Source of the DNA: JBFJKD01 sp038106145
Lineage (GTDB): Bacteria > Pseudomonadota > Gammaproteobacteria > Pseudomonadales > Porticoccaceae
Length of the DNA stretch: 64,000 nucleotides
Direction: 5' to 3'
Assembly: GCA_038106145.1 (NCBI GenBank)
Contig: JAYODD010000006.1
Location: 87,740 to 151,739 of the forward strand
Every line of letters begins with the position of its first letter. Positions within the stretch are counted from its first letter, which is position 1. A program made the position numbers and the translations under genes. Of the stretch, positions 55,973 to 63,940 are shown piece after piece. The notes beneath the pieces are model-generated. The model saw only the letters and a list, made by a program, of their open reading frames with translations, was not told the origin of the DNA and made no database searches.

Positions 55973-57110
55973 TCGGCTCCACGTCGTCCACGACCGCCGC
56001 CCTGTTCGCCGCCTGGAGTTGAGCCGCGAGCTGATCCAGACGCCGCTCCGCAATGGCGGCGCGAATGGCGCTCATTAAGTTCTGGTAAAAACGCAGATTG
56101 TGAATGGTGTTAAGTTGGGCGCCGAGCATCTCCCGGCACTTGTCGAGATGATGTAAATAAGCGCGGCTAAAGTGGGTGCAGGTGTAGCAGTCGCAGGCCG
56201 GATCCAGCGCACCGGTATCGCTGCGATACCGCGCGTTGCGTATTTTTACCACCCCTTCACTAGTAAACAGATGGCCATTGCGGGCGTTGCGGGTGGGCAT
56301 CACGCAGTCAAACATATCGATGCCCCGCTGCACCGCCTCGATAATATCGAGGGGTTTACCCACCCCCATCAAATAGCGGGGCTTATCCGCCGGCATGGCA
56401 GGCGCCACCGCATCCAGCACCCGCAGGCGATCGGCTTTCGGCTCACCCACCGACAGGCCACCAATGGCGTAGCCATCGAAGCCGATCCTTACCAGTTCAT
56501 TCAGGGATTCCCGGCGCAACCCCTCGTGCATGCCGCCCTGCACAATACCGAACAGTGCCGCCACACTGTCGCCGTGGGCGGCCTTGCTGCGCGCCGCCCA
56601 GCGCATGGATAGCTCCATCGACGTCCGCGCCGTTGCCTCGTCTGCCGGGTAGGGTGTGCATTCGTCGAACACCATCACCACATCCGCACCCAACGTTTGT
56701 TGCACCTGAATGGATCTTTCCGGATCGAGAAACACCGGACTGCCATCCACCGGCGAGCGGAACGACACCCCCTCCTCCGTAATTTTTCGCATGCCCCCCA
56801 GGCTGAATACCTGAAAGCCCCCGGAGTCCGTCAGGATCGGGCCGGACCAGCCCATAAAGTCGTGCAGATCGCCATGGGCTGCAATCACCTCCGTTCCGGG
56901 ACGCAGCATCAAATGAAAAGTATTGCCCAGCAGGATCTGTGCGCCACTCGCCGCAATATCCTGCGGGGTCATACCCTTCACCGTGCCGTAGGTGCCCACC
57001 GGCATAAACGCCGGGGTCGCCACCTCCCCGCGGGGGAAGCGCAAGCGCCCCTGCCGCGCCTCACCGTCGCTGGCATCGCACTCGAAGCCCATGGCGCACT
57101 GCCGGCTCAT
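55956..57110 (-). CDS. tgt: tRNA-guanine transglycosylase Tgt
   Basis: A 384-residue enzyme that exchanges guanine-34 for preQ1 in queuosine synthesis. Catalytic region DSGGFQVFS, GGLSVGEPK, the active-site Asp in FDCVMPTRNARNG, and the zinc set CDCYTCTHFSRAYLHH are intact. The start MSRQCAMGF was chosen because its ATG overlaps the queA stop as ATGA; a longer frame would extend into queA. The 3' end overlaps the predicted secDF promoter. Confidence 0.95.
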   Translation of the reverse strand: MSRQCAMGFECDASDGEARQGRLRFPRGEVATPAFMPVGTYGTVKGMTPQDIAASGAQILLGNTFHLMLRPGTEVIAAHGDLHDFMGWSGPILTDSGGFQVFSLGGMRKITEEGVSFRSPVDGSPVFLDPERSIQVQQTLGADVVMVFDECTPYPADEATARTSMELSMRWAARSKAAHGDSVAALFGIVQGGMHEGLRRESLNELVRIGFDGYAIGGLSVGEPKADRLRVLDAVAPAMPADKPRYLMGVGKPLDIIEAVQRGIDMFDCVMPTRNARNGHLFTSEGVVKIRNARYRSDTGALDPACDCYTCTHFSRAYLHHLDKCREMLGAQLNTIHNLRFYQNLMSAIRAAIAERRLDQLAAQLQAANRAAVVDDVEPIGAGG

Positions 57111-58186
57111 GCCAACTGCTCCCCCGCAGCGGACTGTTGCGCCCAAAGCTCCCCGGCCCGTGGATTACGCGTAATAAACATGGCGTCACCATAACTGAAA
57201 AAGCGGTACTCCCGTTCCACCGCAGCGCGATACGCCGCCAGTGTATGGGCGTGCCCCGCAAAGGCGCTGACCAGCATCAACAGCGTCGATTCCGGCAGAT
57301 GAAAATTAGTCACCAGCGCGTCCACCATCCGAAACCGATAACCGGGGTAAATAAAGATATCGGTTTCACCCTGTACCGGTGTCATGACGCCGCTCGCTCC
57401 CGCCGTTTCCAGGCAGCGCACACTGGTGGTCCCCACCGCGATAACCCGTTTGCCCGCGCGGCGCGTGGCTTCCACCTGGGCACACAGCTCGGCATTCACG
57501 TCGATCACCTCGCTGTGCATCTTATGCTCGCGAATATCCTCGACCCGTACCGGCGAAAACGTCCCCGCCCCCACGTGCAGGGTCGTAAACGCGAGCTGAA
57601 CTCCTTTGTCCCTGAGCTGTGCCAGCAACGGCTCGTCGAAATGCAGGCCCGCTGTTGGCGCGGCCACCGCGCCGGGCCGGGTCGCATACACCGTCTGATA
57701 GCGCTCGCGGTCGGCCTCCGTATCGACGCGGTCAATATAGGGAGGCAGGGGCACGTGACCCACCGCCGCAAGAATCTCCATCACCGGCAGGTCGCCATGA
57801 AAAACCAGCTCGAACAAATCCCCTGCGCGCCCCACGGTACGCGCCGAAAAACCACCGTCGAACCTCAGCTCCATGCCAATACCCGGTGATTTGCTGGCCC
57901 GCACCTGGGCCTGAACGCAATGATTATCCAATACCCGCTCCACCAGCACCTCGATCTTGCCGCCGGTGGCTTTGTGGCCAAACAAACGGGCCGGTATCAC
58001 CCGGGTGTTATTGAACACCAACAGATCCCCCGGATGCACCCATTCCAGCAACGACGGGAACAACCCATGTTCGATGGTGCCGGTTACCCCATCCAGCGCC
58101 AGCAGGCGACTGTCCCGCCGCGCGGCAGGCGGGTGCCGCGCAATCAAGTGATCGGGTAATGCGTAGGTAAATTGATCGCGCCGCAT
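57107..58186 (-). CDS. queA: tRNA preQ1 ribosyltransferase-isomerase QueA
   Basis: A 359-residue enzyme that uses SAM to build the epoxycyclopentane of queuosine on preQ1-tRNA. Typical segments: FTYALPDHLIARHP at the start, NNTRVIPARLFG, GAVAAPTAGLHFDEPLL, and TNFHLPESTLLMLVSAFAG. The start at MRRDQFTYALP matches the family N-terminus; a longer frame adds twelve unlikely residues. It leads the queA-tgt operon, as in E. coli and Pseudomonas. Confidence 0.95.
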   Translation of the reverse strand: MRRDQFTYALPDHLIARHPPAARRDSRLLALDGVTGTIEHGLFPSLLEWVHPGDLLVFNNTRVIPARLFGHKATGGKIEVLVERVLDNHCVQAQVRASKSPGIGMELRFDGGFSARTVGRAGDLFELVFHGDLPVMEILAAVGHVPLPPYIDRVDTEADRERYQTVYATRPGAVAAPTAGLHFDEPLLAQLRDKGVQLAFTTLHVGAGTFSPVRVEDIREHKMHSEVIDVNAELCAQVEATRRAGKRVIAVGTTSVRCLETAGASGVMTPVQGETDIFIYPGYRFRMVDALVTNFHLPESTLLMLVSAFAGHAHTLAAYRAAVEREYRFFSYGDAMFITRNPRAGELWAQQSAAGEQLA

Positions 58187-58314
58187 GGCTGATTGGCCGT
58201 GATGATCCTGAAAAAGGCGCAAGGGTAGCCCAAATCAGCGCGATTACCAAACCTCCCTGCCGATGATAGCCTGGGGTTGCGGATCCGCTTATTCGATGCA
58301 GCCTGTTGCGCGAG

Positions 58315-58342
58315 TTGACCGCCATCGGCCCCCTGCTATAAT
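58315..58342 (+). promoter_or_regulatory. Promoter of tRNA-Leu
   Basis: TTGACC and TATAAT are spaced 16 bases apart, eleven bases before the tRNA. The -10 is perfect. GC-rich CCCCGCCC follows, like a discriminator under stringent control. Confidence 0.75.
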
Positions 58343-58353
58343 CCCCGCCCTGT

Positions 58354-58440
58354 GCCAGAGTGGTGAAATTGGTAGACACACGGGATTCAAAATCCCGCGC
58401 CCTAAAAAGCGTGCCGGTTCGAGTCCGGCCTCTGGTACCA
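58354..58440 (+). tRNA. tRNA-Leu(CAA)
   Basis: An 87-base cloverleaf. The acceptor strand GCCAGAG pairs with CTCTGGT (first pair G-U). The anticodon stem CGGGA/TCCCG holds loop TTCAAAA, anticodon CAA. A long variable arm (GCGCCCTAAAAAGCGT) shows a class II tRNA, and GGTTCGAGTCC is the T arm. CCA is encoded. Next to queA as in Pseudomonas. Its 3' end borders the low-GC patch, but no att duplication was found. Confidence 0.97.
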
Positions 58441-58647
58441 CCTCAAAACCCAGAATACGGATAACAGCATCATGCTTCCGGCCTATGGAAAGCGCCCGAA
58501 CGCGGGGGTGAGCAGGTACCAAAGAATCAGATCGTTTGGTTATCTACAAAAAAACACCAACGACCATGGCGCCACAATCGATACCTACCACCCCGTGCGC
58601 AAATACCACATGGGTGACGGTATTAGGTCTGGCCAGTTATATACATT

Positions 58648-58909
58648 TCAATTGCTAAGTAGCCTGTCAGGAAAAAATAGACAAAAGAATGGACGTAAAA
58701 AAAATAGTCTTCTATACCTATTTCCAGCTTCATTAAAAAATTTTGAAGAAAAAATAATGAAAGGGGGAGGCAAATTTGATAACTTATTTTTCCTCGCGTC
58801 CAGATTGATTATTATTTTAGATGCAAAATAAATCGCAAAAATAATAGGTAATAATGCAGCTACTAAAAATACTAGTAATAGTATTATTAAAAGTTTTATT
58901 ATTTTTCAA
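58648..58909 (-). CDS. Small membrane protein ORF (apparent start-proximal frameshift)
   Basis: An open frame of 82 codons on the minus strand, in very AT-rich DNA, encodes KLLIILLLVFLVAALLPIIF (a strong membrane helix) followed by a basic, Phe-rich soluble part ending FFPDRLLSN. It has no ATG. If one A is dropped from the AAAAA after TTG at 58909, the protein begins LKIIKLLIILLL with TTG as start. It may therefore be a frameshifted real gene or a decayed one. No family recognised. Confidence 0.4.
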
Positions 58910-59003
58910 TTTCTTTTTTTTCTTTCTTCAAAACTAATATTTTTTAGATCGCCAACATACGTCTGGATCGCTTCGACAGCGTCTCTTATTGCATGCGCCC
59001 GAC

Positions 59004-59219
59004 TTACAGTTCCCGCACCACCCCTATTTTACCTTCAAGATGTTTGCAGTCAGTTATTGAGAATGTGGCATCAATACCAGCGCCTGAAACATAAAAGTGT
59101 GGTGGCGGATGCTCCTTGGAGAAGACTTTGATTTTAAGGTCGTTTACTCGTGCCACTAAGTGCTTGATGTTATATAGAGAGCCGTCTTCCCAAACTGAGT
59201 AGCCACTAGAAATAAGCAT
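59004..59219 (-). CDS. DUF4160-family protein, probably frameshifted
   Basis: A 71-residue ORF with the DUF4160 core: VNDLKIKVFSKEHPPPHFYV followed by a Phe-Ser-Ile strand. DUF4160 proteins often pair with DUF2442 in presumed toxin-antitoxin modules; no DUF2442 partner is seen. The family usually runs about 30 residues further. An open frame (TVSRAHAIRDAVEAIQTYV, ending RKKRN at 58906) begins exactly here in the next frame, so one base may be missing from GGGG at 59021-59024. That tail has no recognisable similarity to the family. Confidence 0.6.
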   Translation of the reverse strand: MLISSGYSVWEDGSLYNIKHLVARVNDLKIKVFSKEHPPPHFYVSGAGIDATFSITDCKHLEGKIGVVREL

Positions 59220-59307
59220 TTCCAGTAATTATGGGCTTTCTTCTAGTGACTTTGTCTTAATGACACGATCTTCAATTTCTTCGCAGATATTCACTTCCTT
59301 TATTTCT

Positions 59308-59405
59308 TCTAACACCAAGTTAAGCAGCGTAATCGTTCTGGCGGCAAAATTGCGGAGCAATTTTGACGACAGGTTACTACGCCCGGCTTCAACTTCATGT
59401 TATAC
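59308..59405 (-). repeat. attC-like integron recombination site
   Basis: A 95-base imperfect palindrome. On the minus strand TAACATGAAGTTGAAGC pairs with GCTTAACTTGGTGTTA, leaving one unpaired G in the 5' arm, the extrahelical base that marks attC orientation. Inside, AAAATTGC and GCAATTTT form a perfect stem round TCC. The ends resemble the R sites (core GTTAGAA departs from GTTRRRY at its last base). The TGA of the upstream HEPN-like ORF lies inside the site, the usual layout for a gene cassette. Confidence 0.7.
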
Positions 59406-59850
59406 GCCACCTTTGAGAGGCGTGCTGCTCGAGCGAATCCATAAATGTCATACACGCCTCTATCAATGAGGGGTACTTGTCTTGACCAAGGTAAGTACAC
59501 TCATGAACAATAAGGTTTCGGAAGCATACTGCCAAGCTGACCCTCGTATGACACTCATCGTTGATGAGATCGGAAAGTACTGCATTTGTTTGCATGAGAT
59601 AAGTTTCTAGTAGCGTAGAGAATTTACTGCGCCGGTAAGCTTCATATACCTTTTCACTAGGAATTTCGTTGGCTTCCTGCCAGGTCACAAGCGATCTCAG
59701 GGTACCTTCAATGGCGGATACGCAAGTAACTAACTCCGCGGAGCCCGTGAGGGGCTCTCTTATTCGATTTCGCGCAATGCGAATGCGTTGACCAGGCTGC
59801 AATCTCCTATAGCTCGACCTGAGATTGGCAAGTTCGTCTTCTAGCGACAT
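59395..59850 (-). CDS. HEPN-like hypothetical protein
   Basis: A 151-residue soluble, mostly helical protein. The segment FRNLIVHECTYLGQDKYPSL contains R111-x4-H116, the R-x4-H catalytic pattern of HEPN ribonucleases, in a helix near the C-terminus as in that fold. No close family is recognised and other residues are not diagnostic. It is encoded just before an attC-like site, so it looks like a cassette gene. Stress-response toxin or accessory defence RNase are possible roles. No partner antitoxin is obvious. Confidence 0.6.
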   Translation of the reverse strand: MSLEDELANLRSSYRRLQPGQRIRIARNRIREPLTGSAELVTCVSAIEGTLRSLVTWQEANEIPSEKVYEAYRRSKFSTLLETYLMQTNAVLSDLINDECHTRVSLAVCFRNLIVHECTYLGQDKYPSLIEACMTFMDSLEQHASQRWRIT

Positions 59851-59865
59851 GGCGTACAACTATTA

Positions 59866-59915
59866 ATAAACCGACCAGTCGGCTTATGTTCGGAACACGA
59901 GACGGGTCGGTTTAT
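59866..59915. promoter_or_regulatory. TetR-operator-like palindrome before the HEPN-like gene
   Basis: ATAAACCGAC and GTCGGCTTAT flank CA, a near-perfect palindrome of the type bound by TetR regulators. The first part, ATAAACCGACC, also pairs perfectly with GGTCGGTTTAT at 59905-59915. It could be an operator for the HEPN-like gene or a terminator of the enoyl-CoA hydratase gene. No TetR gene is nearby. Confidence 0.4.
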
Positions 59916-60002
59916 CATTCCCTGGCACCGATGTATTTTATGCTGCCAATATATTGATTTCGGGGAATTAAGCAATAGCGCCGACAGTTACCACTAAATA
60001 TC

Positions 60003-60818
60003 TTAGTTTTCAAACTTCGGCGTTTCGCGCTTCCGCCGCGCTTCGAGGGCAATTTTCACGTCGTCGGACATCAGCATGCCGGCATTCCAGGTGGCGATGT
60101 GATTAAGGCCATCGGCGACGCTGTGATCGCGGGCGTGCAGAATGATCTGCTTGCTACCGCGAATACTCAGGGGCGACTTGGCGGCAATGGTAGCGGCGAT
60201 AGCAAACACCTCGCTCATCATGCTGTCCTGGTCGGCAAAACATTGGTTGGCCAGGCCGATTTGCGCCGCCTCGCTGCCGCTGACATCCCGCCCGGTGTAG
60301 GCCAGTTCGCGCATAATACCGTCGCCAATCAGCCGCGGCAGACGTTGCATGGTGCCGACATCCGCCACCATGCCTATATCGATTTCCTTGATGGAAAACA
60401 CGGCGTTGTCGGTGCAGTAACGCATATCGCAGGCGGTCACCAAATCCACCCCACCGCCCACACAGGCGCCGTGAATGGCGGCGAGCATCGGCTTGCGACA
60501 TTGTTCGATGGCGCTGATGCGACCCTGTAACCAGAGAATGTCTTCCCGCAGCGCCTCACTTTTGCGCGCGCCGCAGGTTGGCGAATCGTCCAGCAGCTCG
60601 CCGAGCATGGCGAGGTCGATTCCCGCGCAAAAATTTTTGCCCTTGCCACTCAGCACCACCACCCGCACTTCTGGCGTGCTGTCGGCCCATTGCATGGCCT
60701 CTCCCAACTCCCGCCACAGCGCGCGGTTCATGGCATTGGCGCGATCCGGACGATTCAGTTGCAGATGGGCAATATGGTTGTCTAATTCGAGTGACAGCGT
60801 GGTATATGCGGGAAGCAT
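60003..60818 (-). CDS. Enoyl-CoA hydratase/isomerase (dienoyl-CoA isomerase-like)
   Basis: A 271-residue crotonase-fold enzyme. KGKNFCAGIDLAML and GACVGGGVDLVTACDMRY form the acyl-CoA oxyanion hole. EIDIGMVADVGTMQRLPRLIG, with the acidic residues used by delta3,5-delta2,4-dienoyl-CoA isomerase, points to that activity in breakdown of unsaturated fatty acids. GGAGG lies eight bases before the chosen ATG; an upstream in-frame start adds twelve residues before the fold. It stands alone. Confidence 0.85.
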   Translation of the reverse strand: MLPAYTTLSLELDNHIAHLQLNRPDRANAMNRALWRELGEAMQWADSTPEVRVVVLSGKGKNFCAGIDLAMLGELLDDSPTCGARKSEALREDILWLQGRISAIEQCRKPMLAAIHGACVGGGVDLVTACDMRYCTDNAVFSIKEIDIGMVADVGTMQRLPRLIGDGIMRELAYTGRDVSGSEAAQIGLANQCFADQDSMMSEVFAIAATIAAKSPLSIRGSKQIILHARDHSVADGLNHIATWNAGMLMSDDVKIALEARRKRETPKFEN

Positions 60819-61010
60819 CGGTAAGTCCTCCGGCGAGAGTGTATTTAGGCTCAACTAACTGTACGTATTATGGCTCGAAATCAAGTGGTCCGGGGTGCCG
60901 ATTCACCAGGTATCCGCAGGCAAATTACAGCACTGGGAGCAAGGCATCCCGGTCTATATATTCGCCCACAACGGTAGCCGGTCTCTGGGCGAACCCAATA
61001 CACCGGCAAT

Positions 61011-61044
61011 AAAAAGGGGTGCCGGCTTTGCGCGACACCCCTTT
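61011..61044 (-). terminator. Rho-independent terminator of the metzincin-like gene
   Basis: On the minus strand AAAGGGGTG pairs with CACCCCTTT around a fourteen-base loop and is followed by Ts. It lies 40 bases after the stop codon. The plus strand reads as a weaker hairpin, so it may work in both directions. Confidence 0.8.
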
Positions 61045-61083
61045 AATTATGGGGATCGAATTATTTTTTTGCTGTCGAATGCA

Positions 61084-61935
61084 TTACTTCCCCGCCCTGC
61101 TACCGGGATAACCCCGCGGTGCGAGGCGCACATGCTGAATCAACAGACCGCCATTTTCCCGCGGCGCAACCCAGATTTCTTCGAGTTTGCCACGATGAAC
61201 CAGCACCCCCACTGGTCCTGCACCATTTTTATTACAACCCTTGCCGGGTGGCGCGTTACAACCGCCACCACCGTCCCCAGACGGCGGGGTCGTACCACTG
61301 TCGTCGTAGCTGTTGTAAGCGTCGAGATGCTCATAAATTAACGCAAGTTGCTCAAAGTCATGGGTGTTTGGCCACTGGCTACTGTCGCTGTTGGAATAAT
61401 CCATACAGGTGCCCTGGGACGTACCATCTTCACTAGTGTGCGTCAGGCCAAACAAGTGGCCAACCTCCTGACACATCACATGATTTTTTTCCGCCTGACT
61501 TTCCCAGTAGGACGAATAGCTGTCATTAACCTTGGCCGTACCCTGCGTAATATGTCCGTCGCTATTCAAATAAATCGACGCCAGACCCAGCCAACCGTTA
61601 TAGCCGTACGCCGCGTTGCACGCACGGATCTGCCCACTTACCGCTTTGCACTGCTTGCGCGCCTTAAAGCTATCATCGGTAGCGCCCTTGACGACCGTCA
61701 ACACGTTGGGTGTACCCGACCAGGCAAGGAGTGTCGCGTCGAACTCCGCCTGCCAGCTGTTGTCCACGCTGTCCACCGCCACCAGGGGCAGGGGGTTGGC
61801 CGTTCGCGCCCAGTGGTAGTTGTTCCACGAGTGGTCGGCCCAGGCGGACGCGGAAAGCAGAGCGGCAGTGGCCAGGAAAGTGAATTTTATCAGCAATCGT
61901 TTTATGCGGGCTTGTGTTAGCCTGTGAATTTGCAT
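61084..61935 (-). CDS. Secreted metzincin-like protein with substituted zinc motif
   Basis: A 283-residue exported protein. The signal peptide ends near SAWA. Residues 30-205 are matrixin-like: the helix QEVGHLFGLTH (156-166) has Glu157, His160 and His166, but the first zinc-ligand His is Gln156. A Met-turn CMDY (177-180) follows at the usual distance. A Gly/Pro-rich tail ends in basic residues. Closely similar bacterial proteins with CQEVGH are known to me, so it may be a family, not a random mutation. Activity is uncertain. GGAGGAG lies seven bases before the ATG. Confidence 0.7.
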   Translation of the reverse strand: MQIHRLTQARIKRLLIKFTFLATAALLSASAWADHSWNNYHWARTANPLPLVAVDSVDNSWQAEFDATLLAWSGTPNVLTVVKGATDDSFKARKQCKAVSGQIRACNAAYGYNGWLGLASIYLNSDGHITQGTAKVNDSYSSYWESQAEKNHVMCQEVGHLFGLTHTSEDGTSQGTCMDYSNSDSSQWPNTHDFEQLALIYEHLDAYNSYDDSGTTPPSGDGGGGCNAPPGKGCNKNGAGPVGVLVHRGKLEEIWVAPRENGGLLIQHVRLAPRGYPGSRAGK

Positions 61936-62234
61936 AGTTCTCTCCTCCATTTGCATTTGGATCAGCCCTGATACTCGCCGCACTTTCATCTGCTTATGTC
62001 GACGGCTTTGCTGAAGTCTAAAGGCGCAATTTGCACTTTTCAAACTACTTAAAGGAATCTTACGGGAATTTGGTCACAAACCGGACAAGCACCGGTCGCC
62101 GGTACGCGCATATTGGCAGTCTGTAAAACCCTGAATCAATGTTATGGGATGCATTTTTGTGGTGTGCAATTCGGCCCAATATTGGTACTGTTCAACCCAT
62201 GCATTTGACCCACGATAGTGCCGAGGAGTAGACC

Positions 62235-63413
62235 ATGGGCTCACGCGCGTTGCGACGTTGCGTCAATATCTGCGACTTTCGCCACCAGGCCCAACGACGA
62301 CTACCGCCTGCCATGTTTCACTACCTGGATGGCGGCGCGGACGACGAGTTTAGTTTGCGCAACAATACGGCGGCGTTTGATCGCTACCAACTGATTCCGA
62401 GTGCATTACAGGATGTCACCACGTTAAACCTGCGCACCCGGGTATTGGGTAGCAACCTGGACTGGCCGGTGGTTCTGGCCCCCACCGGCATGTCGCGCTT
62501 TTTTCACCACACCGGCGAACTGGCGGTGGCCCGGGCGGCCGACAAATTCGGCACCCTGTACTCCCTGTCGACGGTCGCCACCACCAGTATCGAGGACGTG
62601 GCCTGCGCTACTCAGGGGCCCAAGATGTTCCAGCTGTATGTGCTGCGGGATCACGGCATCAACGATGAACTGATGGCCCGTTGTCAGGCCGCCGGTTATA
62701 ACGCGCTGTGCCTGACCGTGGATACGGTGGTGCAGGGCAACCGGGAGCGGGATCTGCGCACCGGGATGACCGTGCCCCCCAGGCCGACCCTGCGCACCCT
62801 GGCCGGTTTTGCCGCTCACCCCGGCTGGTGTTACCACTACCTGACGACGCCACCCCTGGGCATGGCCAACCTGTCCCATCGCATGGCCCAGGGCAGCAGC
62901 GAAGTCAGTTCACTGGGAACCTACATCAATAACCAGTTTGATCGCGCACTGAATTGGGACTATGCGGAACAGGTGGCAAAACGCTGGAACGGACCGTTTG
63001 CCATCAAGGGCATTCTGTGTGGGGCGGATGCCAGACGGGCCGCGGAGATCGGCGCCACGGCAGTGATTATTTCCAACCACGGCGGGCGGCAGCTGGACAC
63101 GGCCCGCGCACCCATCGATTGCGTGGCGGAAATTGCCGATGCGGTGGGCGGGCAACTGGAGATCATCGTGGACGGCGGTATCCGGCGCGGCACCCACGTG
63201 CTCAAGGCGCTGGCCCTGGGCGCGACCGCGTGCATGATAGGGCGCCCCTACCTGTACGGCCTGGCGGCGGGCGGGCAGGCGGGCGTGGAACTTGTGCTGA
63301 GCTTGCTCAGACAGGAGCTGGAGCGCGGCATGATCCTCGCTGGTCAAGCGGATATTCGCACCATTGATCGACGTTTGCTGTGGTCGACCCCGTCGGATGG
63401 AAACTGCCTTTAA
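62235..63413 (+). CDS. FMN-dependent alpha-hydroxyacid dehydrogenase (LldD-like)
   Basis: A 392-residue TIM-barrel flavoenzyme. Hallmarks: MFHYLDGGADDEFSLRNN, APTGMSRFFHH, the catalytic His and Arg in ISNHGGRQLD, and the FMN-phosphate loop VDGGIRRGTHVLKALALGA. It oxidises L-2-hydroxy acids such as L-lactate, passing electrons to quinone or oxygen; the acceptor is uncertain because the mobile loop gives no clear clue. GAGGAG precedes the ATG. Its stop overlaps the opposing yqhA stop. Confidence 0.9.
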   Translation: MGSRALRRCVNICDFRHQAQRRLPPAMFHYLDGGADDEFSLRNNTAAFDRYQLIPSALQDVTTLNLRTRVLGSNLDWPVVLAPTGMSRFFHHTGELAVARAADKFGTLYSLSTVATTSIEDVACATQGPKMFQLYVLRDHGINDELMARCQAAGYNALCLTVDTVVQGNRERDLRTGMTVPPRPTLRTLAGFAAHPGWCYHYLTTPPLGMANLSHRMAQGSSEVSSLGTYINNQFDRALNWDYAEQVAKRWNGPFAIKGILCGADARRAAEIGATAVIISNHGGRQLDTARAPIDCVAEIADAVGGQLEIIVDGGIRRGTHVLKALALGATACMIGRPYLYGLAAGGQAGVELVLSLLRQELERGMILAGQADIRTIDRRLLWSTPSDGNCL

Positions 63414-63940
63414 TGGTTCTGGGTTCCGGCAATACGGTCCATCAACGCAAAGAGTACGCCGGAAATCACCAGCACGACGTGAATAATCACGCGCCACATC
63501 ATCTGCCGCTCGGTGAGCGCCATGTCTTCCGCCGTCATGGTGGAAATATTTACGAATGCTTTCAGCAACTCGATGCCTGAAATCGCCACAATGGAAGCGA
63601 TTAATTTTATTTTAAGTCCGGAAAAATCAACTTTACCCATCCAGTCGGGGCGGTCTTCGTGGCCACCGGTATCGATTTTAGAAACGAAATTTTCGTACCC
63701 GCTAAAGACAATTATCAGCAGCAGGCTCGCCACCAGGGACATATCCACGAGGGTGAGAATAGCCAGTATCATCTGACTTTCCGAGCTGTCGAGGATGTGC
63801 GGCACAATATGCAAAAATTCCTGACCAAACTTCACCAGCAGCATGGCCATGGCAAGCACCAACCCGAGATAGAAGGGCGCCAGAATCCAGCGACTGTTAA
63901 AAATAAATGTTTCGAGGAGATGTTCCGACTTTTTTCGCAT
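63410..63940 (-). CDS. yqhA: YqhA/UPF0114-family membrane protein
   Basis: A 176-residue inner-membrane protein with three to four helices: SRWILAPFYLGLVLAMAMLL, LAILTLVDMSLVASLLLIIVF, LIASIVAISGIELLKAF and VIIHVVLVISGVLFALMD. The motif SGYENFVSK after helix two is family-typical. Function unknown. The ATG is chosen because it follows GGGGCGGA; an in-frame start eleven codons earlier adds unconserved residues. It converges with the hydroxyacid dehydrogenase gene. Confidence 0.88.
   Translation of the reverse strand: MRKKSEHLLETFIFNSRWILAPFYLGLVLAMAMLLVKFGQEFLHIVPHILDSSESQMILAILTLVDMSLVASLLLIIVFSGYENFVSKIDTGGHEDRPDWMGKVDFSGLKIKLIASIVAISGIELLKAFVNISTMTAEDMALTERQMMWRVIIHVVLVISGVLFALMDRIAGTQNH

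Noticed and set aside
58441..58647. A second attC site or tRNA 3'-end duplication
   Set aside because: No paired TAAC/GTTA arms and no repeat of the tRNA-Leu 3' end were found in this interval.
58472..58831. 119-codon plus-strand open frame after the tRNA
   Set aside because: It spans a sharp base-composition boundary and overlaps the better-supported minus-strand membrane ORF; the protein looks random.
60895..61341. Plus-strand frame between the enoyl-CoA hydratase and metzincin-like genes
   Set aside because: It runs through a terminator hairpin and antisense into the metzincin-like gene; no family.
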